Shown in pieces: positions 8,601 to 13,467 of a stretch of 13,467 nt of DNA; position 1 is the stretch's first letter; every line of letters begins with the position of its first letter. The notes under the pieces were generated by a model that did no database searches, had not been told where the DNA came from, and saw nothing but the letters and a program-made list of their open reading frames with translations. This DNA is from Hemicentrotus pulcherrimus (taxonomy: Eukaryota > Echinodermata > Echinoidea > Camarodonta > Strongylocentrotidae). Where the stretch lies: contig BEXV01003130.1 of NCBI GenBank assembly GCA_003118195.1, positions 25,293 to 38,759 of the forward strand. The letters run 5' to 3'. Position numbers and translations under genes: made by a program.

Positions 8601-10107
8601 GTAAAACAGAAGAACGATCACAACAATTTAATTTATTTCCCAAAGGTGACAAATAGAAAATAGAATTTAAAATTGAAATAAAACTTTAACATCAAGTACC
8701 ATATCAATACTTCTAATCATGTCCCTATACAAGTACATTTAAAGAGAGTGTAATATGACAAGATATGTGTCTTTCCCATGGCATGACTCAGGGCCAATTG
8801 GGTATAACATGACTACGGACGACACAACCGCTGCGGTCGTGTCGTCCGTAGTCACCACAGCAATCGTGTGTGTGCAACATACTCGAAACCAAAGCGCTCT
8901 GACCGTGTCGCTGACTACTGTTAGTCAAGTCCATTCGTTTACGTGCAGTTGTCCAAAAGAAGACGTAAATCGCGTTAACCAGCATACACTCCCTTTAAGA
9001 TATGGGTTTCAGAAGCATCGTCATTCTCGATGTTGATTAAGTTCAAAGAAAGGAAAATCTTTAATAGAAGATGGTACATGTACCTGAAAATAATTGATAT
9101 TACCAACAAAAAACAAAATTGAAATGCACTTAATGATATTTACTCTGATAACATTATGATTGTAAACCTTTCAATCTCACTTCCTAGGTTGATCTGGCCA
9201 TGGATGTACAAGAAGCACTTCCGTCCTTTATCTGGAGGCGTTACATCATCAAGACAAAGAGAATCTACCCCAATCGATTCTCTACCAGTAGCTTCAGCAA
9301 GTTCTATGCTTCATTGAGGGGAGAGTATGACTTTGTTCTCACAGAAGCTATCGAAACTGCCTTAAATCCAGAAAAGGTTGGTCACCAAGTAAACCTTTGC
9401 TGCCATTACCATTATCATTGTTTATTTATACAACCTGGAAAAAGTTGCTATCCAATTATTAGTAGTATTATTAATATTGTATCTAACTTGATCCAAAATG
9501 TACATCAATCTTTGTTAAAGTACATCTGCCACTATCCACCCAGGTGTAGTCATTTTGTTGTTGTGATGCTTCGAGTGTCTTCGGGTTGCTTGGCTAAATC
9601 CGGGATACTATGTGTACTAGTACTTCGTATGTACCTTGAGCTATATTTACTATTATTACATTTGAAATAAAGGGAAAGTAATAACCTTTTTTTTGTCCTT
9701 CAAGATTTAGTATTGGATGGTTCAGGTTACATGAGGTTAATGCTTGCAGAACCTTCTTTTTCATTCAAAATTATCTTCCAATATGATTTGTTTTTTATTG
9801 GAGGGTGAGTTTGGCAAGTGCGAAACTTTCTTATTATCTTCAAATATCTTGTAATGTTTCCTTGCGTAGCTTCTTATTGTCTTCAAAATGTCTTCTAATG
9901 TACTGCTATCGTTTCCTATCGTAGGGTGAGTTAGCCGAGATCCACGCGCAGCAGGAGGTCATCAGCGACACGGTGGCGAACCTCAAGTACAGGATGAAAC
10001 AGGTCAAGTCACAGAATGATAACATGGAGAGAATGCTGCAGTTGATCCTGGACAACAGCAACCTAACGCTCGGCGAGGCAGACACGGTGGAGAACATTGG
10101 AGAATAG
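2489..10107 (+). CDS. TRPA1: TRPA1-like cation channel, 3' part of gene (8 exons, 5'-partial)
   Basis: Exons 2489-2619, 3678-4007, 4870-4978, 5562-5653, 6486-6704, 7807-7875, 9188-9376 and 9925-10107 join to 1322 nt: two bases of a split codon, 439 codons and a TAG stop. The product resembles the C-terminal half of TRPA channels, which are tetrameric plasma-membrane cation channels gated by heat, irritants or other noxious cues. Landmarks in order are the pre-S1 motif LLGHPL, S1, a glycosylatable S1-S2 loop, S2, S4 with WQWQCGA, S5, pore helix KTFVMMIGEFEF, S6 with MNLLVGLAV, the TRP-like stretch DIKEVQ..LQRLAMQV, and a coiled coil with LKYRMK. Ankyrin repeats lie upstream of the window. S3 is not found between exons 2 and 3. 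The subfamily is confident. Which paralogue (true TRPA1 or basal TRPA/painless-like) cannot be settled without a tree. Confidence 0.93.
2620..3677 (+). other. Intron A-B of the TRPA gene
   Basis: This 1058-bp GT-AG intron (gtaagt ... ttttag) contains copy 2 of the dispersed repeat and, around 3135-3155 and 3222-3262, two GGTCTTTATA...GGTGGT-type motifs. A pyrimidine tract (TTTTTTTCCCCTTTTAG) precedes exon B. No coding sequence is seen inside. Confidence 0.85.
3271..3625 (+). repeat. Dispersed repeat, copy 2
   Basis: This is the second copy of the repeat at about 2230-2430, in the intron between exons A and B. It is longer, with about 25 extra bases after TTGAAGCCCTAAAA and a longer 3' part. 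The shared start is GCACGGCCCTAC at 3293-3304. No terminal repeats or reading frame were found, so the class is unknown. Confidence 0.7.
3678..4007 (+). CDS. TRPA1: TRPA exon B: pre-S1, S1, S1-S2 loop, S2
   Basis: The exon is bounded by a pyrimidine-rich acceptor ending TTTTAG (3672-3677) and donor gtaagt at 4008, and is in phase 0 at both ends. It encodes residues 44-153. The start VRSKREQLLGHPL..LLNHKW..YGR corresponds to the human stretch around ELLNHPV..YLLMKWLAYG. S1 is about residues 72-93. The extracellular loop has two N-glycosylation sequons, NVT at 101 and NAT at 128; human TRPA1 is also glycosylated in this loop. S2 is about 131-151 (FFVFGEIGHWLIIALAGINLL). The exon is clearly richer in GC and CpG than the introns. 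Translation past the donor adds an unrelated tail and a stop at 4098-4100, so the donor call is firm. Confidence 0.93.
4256..4340 (-). mobile_element. Truncated SINE 3' end, minus strand
   Basis: Read on the minus strand, this is AGCGCTTTAAAACATTTGTC, then AAGCGCTATATAAA, then an (ATT)n tail. The plus-strand SINE tail at about 5980-6050 has the same order: AAAGCGCT, AAGCACTTGATAAA, then (TTA)n. The tRNA-like head is absent, so this looks like a 5'-truncated copy of the same or a related family. A GTACATGTACATGTAC stretch borders the truncated side. Confidence 0.6.
4446..4446. other. Ambiguous base (N)
   Basis: This is the only N in the window. It lies within the intron that lacks the expected S3 exon, so it may mark a low-quality or joined position in the assembly. 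Confidence 0.95.
4572..4698. mobile_element. MITE-like inverted repeat with TA flanks
   Basis: The end at 4572-4609 (TACCCTAGTCTCACCAAGAT...) is an imperfect inverted copy of 4661-4698 (reverse complement TACCCCTGTTACACCAAGAA...), roughly 70-75% matched over about 38 nt. The unit is about 127 bp, has no reading frame and begins and ends at TA. That fits a Tc1/mariner-type non-autonomous element. The divergence of the arms suggests age. Confidence 0.55.
4870..4978 (+). CDS. TRPA1: TRPA exon C: S4 and start of S4-S5 linker
   Basis: The exon starts after CAG at 4867-4869 and ends at ACAG before a weak donor (gtgatt). It encodes residues 154-189: AWQWQCGAAGIFLAWIKLIL followed by FIRKFPQLGIYVVMFT. 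This aligns with the human S4 segment LQWQCGAIAVYFYWMNFLLY and the FENCGIFIVML linker. The donor is fixed by the family alignment: joining here gives VVMFT-DILKTF, matching VVMLEVILKTL in length. There is another possible acceptor at 4818-4819 behind a strong CT tract. It would add 50 nt, and joined to exon B it would read ATG ATT TGA, so 4870 is preferred. The residues expected just before this exon (S3) are not present upstream in the window. Confidence 0.9.
4979..5561 (+). other. Intron C-D of the TRPA gene
   Basis: This 583-bp intron runs gtgatt ... tttcag. It holds a small perfect 9-bp hairpin with a 4-nt loop (AATTGGAGG/CCTCCAATT at 5107-5128) and an A run near 5462. TTTACAG occurs at the exon edge and again at 4992-4998. 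Nothing else is recognisable. Confidence 0.8.
5562..5653 (+). CDS. TRPA1: TRPA exon D: S5 helix
   Basis: The exon follows acceptor TTTCAG (5556-5561), opens with AT to complete the Asp codon split with exon C, and ends at CAG before gtatgt. It encodes residues 190-220, DILKTFANFVVLFVLFIIAF and then ALAFYALLMNQ. This matches the human S5 sequence VILKTLLRSTVVFIFLLLAF and its FGLSFYILLNLQ continuation. The 2 + 90 nt length preserves the frame. A tRNA-type SINE sits only about 60 bp downstream in the same orientation, but the donor is intact. Confidence 0.93.
5654..6485 (+). other. Intron D-E of the TRPA gene
   Basis: This 832-bp intron (gtatgt ... tttacag) has about 40% of its length made up by the tRNA-derived SINE. 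The remaining part, 6050-6485, has no feature I recognise. The open frames in it on both strands are overlapping by-products. Confidence 0.85.
5709..6050 (+). mobile_element. tRNA-derived SINE, full-length looking
   Basis: The head contains an RNA polymerase III A-box-like TGGTCAAGTGG (5718-5728) and a B-box-like GGATTCAAATCC (5761-5772) at tRNA-like spacing. A tRNA-unrelated body follows, including CCCCGGGGAGTGG and AAAGCGCTCAGAGACATGG. The 3' end is AAGCACTTGATAAACATTG followed by a (TTA)n microsatellite tail to about 6049. That architecture is diagnostic of a tRNA-type SINE; the tail suggests it shared the 3' end of a partner LINE. It lies in sense orientation in intron D-E. No clear target-site duplication was seen. 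Confidence 0.8.
6486..6704 (+). CDS. TRPA1: TRPA exon E: pore helices, selectivity filter, S6
   Basis: The exon is bounded by acceptor TTTACAG and donor gtgagc, in phase 0 at both ends, and encodes residues 221-293. SPFNRVEYSLVKTFVMMIGE corresponds to human DPFSSPLLSIIQTFSMMLGD. Phe234 matches human F909 of the antagonist pocket. Gly239-Glu240 occupies the upper filter position held by G914-D915 in human. Residues 241-270 form an acidic outer pore (EFEFDSIF..DYLTEVDL..QDDF). S6 is about 271-293, ending SIIIMNLL. The exon is richer in GC than its flanks and clearly coding. Confidence 0.95.
6867..7014. mobile_element. MITE with GGGCCC-type terminal inverted repeats
   Basis: The left end GGGCCCGTTTCATAAAACTT (6867-6886) is matched by the reverse complement of 6994-7014, GGGCCCTGTTTCATAAAACTT in two parts (GGGCCCTGTTTCATAA, then AACTT), with a single inserted T. 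The 148-bp unit has no coding capacity. From memory, termini of this GGGCCC-GTTTCATAAA type are common in marine invertebrate genomes. No clear target duplication is visible. Confidence 0.8.
7223..7343. mobile_element. Small MITE with 18-bp perfect terminal inverted repeats
   Basis: ATTAGGGACTTTTAGATT (7223-7240) and its exact reverse complement AATCTAAAAGTCCCTAAT (7326-7343) bound a 121-bp unit. If the termini are GGGACTTTTAGATT, both sides are flanked by TA, which suggests a Tc1/mariner-like or related TA-target element. The interior is non-coding. Confidence 0.8.
7807..7875 (+). CDS. TRPA1: TRPA exon F: inner gate and TRP-like helix
   Basis: This 69-nt exon (23 codons, phase 0) lies between acceptor TCACAG and donor gtaaga. 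It encodes VGLAVDDIKEVQEQAKLQRL and AMQ, residues 294-316, closely matching human IGLAVGDIAEVQKHASLKRI and AMQ. Val294 and Val298 sit where human TRPA1 has lower-gate residues I957 and V961. The rest forms the amphipathic TRP-like helix under the membrane. It is too short to show up as an open reading frame of its own, but the family match is decisive. Confidence 0.95.
7876..9187 (+). other. Intron F-G of the TRPA gene
   Basis: This 1312-bp intron is the longest one complete in the window (gtaaga ... ttcctag). Most of it is AT-rich and featureless. It contains a CpG-rich block at about 8810-8995 that includes a near-perfect palindrome. Open frames there on both strands are explained by the local GC content rather than by coding. 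Confidence 0.85.
8811..8853. repeat. 43-bp near-perfect palindrome in a CpG-rich block
   Basis: GACTACGGACGACACAACCG plus C (8811-8831) pairs with 8833-8853 with a single mismatch (A versus G at the 16th position) around a central T at 8832. The palindrome and the following bases to about 8995 contain roughly 17 CpG dinucleotides, far more than the AT-rich intron around them. The function is unknown. It may be part of a mobile element. Confidence 0.9.
9188..9376 (+). CDS. TRPA1: TRPA exon G: membrane-proximal C-terminal domain
   Basis: The exon starts after TTCCTAG and ends at GAAAAG before gttggt. It encodes residues 317-379: VDLAMDVQEALPSFIWRRYI, a Lys/Arg-rich KTKR, IYPNRF, then a region without obvious motif. 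It matches human VELHTSLEKKLPLWFLRK..STIVYPNK. The donor lacks the usual purine at +3. A second donor 12 nt downstream (gtaaac at 9389) would keep the frame and add VGHQ. I chose the first because its exonic AAG and +5 G fit the consensus better. The acceptor and phase are secure. Confidence 0.9.
9377..9924 (+). other. Intron G-H of the TRPA gene
   Basis: This 548-bp intron has donor gttggt and acceptor cgtag. Its last 125 bases contain a tandem duplication of the acceptor region. An alternative in-frame donor lies at 9389. Retention of this intron would stay open until the stop at 9668-9670. Confidence 0.8.
9827..9924 (+). repeat. Tandem duplicate of the 3' splice-site region
   Basis: The 43-nt block 9827-9869 (TTTCTTATTATCTTCAAATA ... 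TTTCCTTGCGTAG) is followed directly by a 55-nt relative at 9870-9924 (CTTCTTATTGTCTTCAAAAT ... TTTCCTATCGTAG). Both end in CGTAG. The second is the acceptor for the final exon. The longer copy carries about 11 extra bases. Confidence 0.8.
9925..10107 (+). CDS. TRPA1: TRPA exon H: C-terminal coiled coil and stop
   Basis: The terminal exon follows CGTAG at 9920-9924 and encodes residues 380-439 before TAG at 10105-10107. GELAEIHAQQEVISDTVANL, KYRMKQVKSQNDNMERML and QLILDNSN have the heptad-like spacing of the TRPA1 tetramerisation coiled coil. LKYRMK matches human QKYRLK, which belongs to the inositol-hexakisphosphate contact region; three of its four basic positions are kept and the one matching K1046 is Asn. 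The tail (LTLGEADTVENIGE) is acidic and much shorter than in human TRPA1. The exon is CpG-rich compared with its flanks. Confidence 0.93.
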   Translation, partial: GELAEIHAQQEVISDTVANLKYRMKQVKSQNDNMERMLQLILDNSNLTLGEADTVENIGE

Positions 10108-10371
10108 AGAATGTGGAATTATCAGTGTAATTTTCATTGATTGGAGCCCTTGTTCTTTGTCATGGTTGGGTAACAATTTATTGTTATCATTAAGGTCTGA
10201 CAAGTCATTAATACAAGAACCACTTTTTCTCACGCATTGGGTTTTCTGTCAATTTTTTGATACAAATAGTCCCTAGGATAACTTTTTTGCCATAGGTCTG
10301 TGTGATTTAACATTTTTATATGGATTTTACGTTTAACATTTACATTAATCCAGCTACCAGAGTATGATGGT

Positions 10372-10442
10372 CAAGGAGAAAGAAAATCAATGGATGAACG
10401 ATTTGAATCAAAACGTTCATCCATTGATTTTCTTTCTCCTTG
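10372..10442. repeat. Perfect 29-bp inverted repeat in the 3' UTR
   Basis: The arm 10372-10400 (CAAGGAGAAAGAAAATCAAT plus GGATGAACG) is the exact reverse complement of 10414-10442, with a 13-nt loop (ATTTGAATCAAAA). It begins 265 bp after the stop codon and so would be a hairpin in the TRPA mRNA if the UTR reaches that far. Confidence 0.95.
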
Positions 10443-10683
10443 TTTCGCCATGCAGATGGGCATAAACCAATTCAGTAACCAGAGCAGCAAATGAACAGAT
10501 ATTAGAATATTCAAGATGAGGCACAAGTATATGAAATATTACTCAGGAATTATTGTTCAGCCAAATCTTTGAAACTTTAATTGATGTTTTTCTTCCCGAC
10601 CCCAATTTTTATGAGGCACAAATGTTACATGATAATTTGAATTAGAATATAAACTGATATGCTCAGGAATTCCATTTTTTAAA

Positions 10684-10689
10684 AATAAA
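10684..10689 (+). terminator. Candidate polyadenylation signal AATAAA
   Basis: This is the first canonical AATAAA downstream of the stop codon that I found, about 580 bases into the 3' UTR. The region is so AT-rich that the hexamer could be chance. ATTAAA variants at 11365 and 12265 are alternatives. Confidence 0.3.
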
Positions 10690-13452
10690 ATCAGTTTGCA
10701 TTTATCTATCATATCAATATGTCTGCAATCTATTTCTAGCTTGAATATAACATGCCTGAGGTCCAAGAGAAGCACTTACAACTCTGGGACAACTTGGCAC
10801 TAGGGACATCTCAGACTTTGCACAAACTTTAGACGGCGACATACAGTTCAGAGATCTGAATATATTTCACTAACACTCATGTAAATGTTGAATTTTGAAT
10901 TTTGAAGTGAGTAGTTAAAACACAACATTGAAAAAAAAAATGATTTGATATGAATGTGTTAAATAGTAAAGTGGTTATGGTAGAAATTGCACGAGGTGAA
11001 ATTTTACAACATATGACTTTTAATGCTATGAATAGTGGTTCTGTGATTACAGGGCCCTCAGAAAAAACAGTATAAATACTGATGAGGCTACCCTGGGTAA
11101 ACAAGACATATAAATATGTGCAGCTAGCACTGAATTCTTAATACCTGATTGCAGCACCATGCTGAGTTTGTCCTAGTGCTAAATTATCTAGACTTTGATG
11201 CTAACACTGTCATTCCTTGCATGATAAATTGAAGGAAGCCAATATTTCCCTGTATCGTAGTCATTCCTGATACTTACCCGGTACATGTGCATTGCCAAAT
11301 CTCATCTAAGGAATTGCCAACTTTCCATATGAATACTTCCAAAAAAAGATACTTTGGCTTTGAGATTAAATTTATGCAAAGTAAATGCTTTCTTTTCACG
11401 CCCATTATAAGTAGAAATGATACTTTATATACAGTAACATTTCCAAATATATCATCCAAGTAGATGCCAAAGTTTTATACCAATATTTTTTTTTTTTTTA
11501 TCAAGTTTAGATTGGTCCTAAACTTATCCAAATGTACAGTGATAATGTTTATATAGCAAAAATTTCAGTGTGTGTTTTGAATCTCTTTATCTGAATCATG
11601 TCGGCCATTTATTAAGATGATCATGTTTTATAGCATTTCAACATGTGTATACATGTTGATAGTCTGTTGCACTGATTGTTGCTTGGTTCACATATGTTCC
11701 TTGAATGGGAGGTGAAACAGATGATGCCCTGTAATGAAAATGATATAATTGTTCATTGACTATCTGTAAAAAAGTAAGAATATTTTTTAAATGTATTGTA
11801 TAGTGTTTATTTTTGTGGAATAACATATTTCGCCATGTATATTTTGTCAATCTTATGCATCAAGATAGTTGTGTGATATATAGAATCATGGATATATCCT
11901 AACATATTATAGTGAATTCAAGACAATCATGCTAACTAATTGTCAGTATTTAAATCGTCCAAGAAAGAAATGAACTGTGCATGTATTCACAAATCTCTAT
12001 GCATCGAATGAAAATAATATATGAACGTTATCCTTCTACCTATCAACTTTACATCTCACTGTTGCCTTGTTTTCATTTGATAATATTGAAACGATACCTC
12101 AAGCCTGTAGCAATCACAATTAGTGGCAAACTGAGATATTTTTGAAATAGAAATTGGAAATCTCTAGGATTACAACTCTTTATCTACAATCCTGTCTGTC
12201 ATCTCTGTAAACAAAGTGTTACTTTTACCGGTAATCAGTTTATGGAATATATATGAGAAAAATTATTAAATTTACAGTACCTATTTCCTACAAGTGTAAC
12301 TGATGTATCAACCAAGACTGAATACATGTCTACATTACCATTGTCAGAAATACACTTGATAAAGAAACATGCTGCAGTTTACAGGATGTGTGTAAAGAAG
12401 GCACTGTACAAGTAAATATTCAGCACAAAACTTGTTTGGTAGAAAGAGGTTATATGTGCACAATCTGTACAATGAACCATATGTATTTTTAAGGTACCGG
12501 TATATCGTCTGTTTGGAGCCAAAAGGGCCCTCACTTATATATTTGAATACAGATTTAACACCCTTCTACTTCTAAACAGACATTTGTTTGCCTTCTGTCA
12601 TAATGTTTTTCCTCTTCTCCTTGATCATTTTGTAAACTTTTTTTCCCTCCCATTTCCAGTATCTTTTTTCCGTCTAATTCTTGAACGAATTCTCTTTCCG
12701 TTTTTTCCTTTTAGTTTCATTCTTTTCCCTACCTTTTATAGATTGTATAAAAAGTCTCAAGGCGATGTTGTAATAATGAAAACCTGATGTTGTTATGCCA
12801 TAATCAGATCTAAGAAGAACAAAGTAACAGTTTTATTAAGAAGCTTTATATAACCATAGTATTTAGTCTTTTTATATATGTATATGTATGTCATATTTTT
12901 GAATATTCACTAATCCTGATGCAAATGATTTTTGTAAAATTGTCAATCCTAAATAGTGAAACTTTATAAATAATGTATCATGTATTATAGTGTGCATTCT
13001 ATGTTAACAAAATTGAGTATGATAGATTTCTAAGGTACAATATATACCCCATTATATAGTGTGAATGAATATCATAAATGATAAATAGATTCAAAATGGA
13101 GGATTTATTATAAAAGCAGAGTGAAGAATAGTCCCTGTTTTATGTACTTTGTAGGTAAAAGTTTATCAACTCAATGATTATGAACTGAAAAACTGATTGT
13201 ATCTCTATTTTTGTGGGATATTGATTGTTTTATTATCATGAGCAAGTATATTTTCTTCTTTAAAATGGTCTCACATTTGCTACGATTTTGCCGCCGTGGA
13301 ATCAGTGGTACATCAGAAAAAAGGGGTAGGGTCAAAAGTGAAAAGTTGCAAAATTCACTGGCCGGTAAGCACTGGTATTATTATGCAGTGCATCACACTA
13401 TGACCCTACACTGGTTAAAGATCAATCAAACCAGAGTTTCCAAACAAAAATG

Positions 13453-13467
13453 GGGGGGGGGGGGGGG
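13453..13467. other. G homopolymer at the right edge
   Basis: The window ends in 15 consecutive Gs, mirroring the left edge. It probably marks a contig end or a sequencing artefact. Confidence 0.7.

Larger units (their letters stand above)
10108..13467 (+). other. 3' UTR and downstream non-coding DNA
   Basis: After the TAG stop there is 3.36 kb of AT-rich sequence without a convincing exon on either strand. It holds the 29-bp inverted repeat at 10372-10442 and scattered polyadenylation-type hexamers, for example AATAAA at 10684-10689 and ATTAAA at 11365-11370 and 12265-12270. It also has several TACCGGTA-type motifs and a short imperfect inverted repeat at 13327-13408. Where the transcript ends cannot be decided from sequence alone. 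Confidence 0.6.

Noticed and set aside
8755..9036. Plus-strand 93-codon open frame (and a minus-strand one over it)
   Set aside because: Both are open because the block is CpG-rich and palindromic; no domain is recognisable and it lies inside a well-defined intron.
12584..12787. 67-codon Phe/Leu-rich frame with a pyrimidine tract and CAG at 12657-12659, possible downstream exon
   Set aside because: It reads as low-complexity T/C-rich DNA; there is no family match and no matching donor, and the TRPA frame has already ended.
13327..13408. Imperfect inverted repeat (TAGGGTCAAAAGTG / CACTATGACCCTA)
   Set aside because: The arms are only about 13 nt and not identical; this is too weak to call an element near a low-quality contig end.

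Overview
The window is eukaryotic and AT-rich. It carries the 3' half of one spliced plus-strand gene for a TRPA-type cation channel (TRPA1-like). Eight exons (2489-10107) have consistent phases and GT-AG borders. They read as 439 complete codons plus a split first codon, ending at a TAG stop. The encoded part starts in the linker between the ankyrin repeats and S1. It covers S1, S2, S4, S5, the pore helix, S6, the TRP-like region and the C-terminal coiled coil. The N-terminal ankyrin exons are off the left edge. The abundant 'acatgtac' motifs, the many small foldback elements and a tRNA-type SINE suggest a marine invertebrate, most plausibly an echinoderm such as a sea urchin. That attribution is an inference.

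Layout: 1-2488 is intron or upstream sequence with a foldback element and one copy of a dispersed repeat. 2489-10107 holds the exons and seven introns of 548-1312 bp. The introns carry the second repeat copy, a full tRNA-type SINE, a 3' fragment of what looks like the same SINE family, three MITE-like elements and a CpG-rich palindrome. 10108-13467 is 3' UTR and flanking DNA with a perfect 29-bp inverted repeat and no convincing gene. Both ends of the window are G homopolymers and there is one N at 4446, so this looks like a whole draft-assembly contig.

The most notable points are as follows. (1) No exon is visible for the S2-S3 linker and S3 helix; exons B and C would join in frame but skip about 45 residues that the family needs. 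(2) The 3' splice site of the last exon is tandemly duplicated, and use of the upstream copy would stop the protein before its coiled coil. (3) A pair of in-frame donors 12 nt apart ends the penultimate exon. (4) The pore reads G-E where human TRPA1 has G-D. I found no second gene and no prokaryotic-type system.
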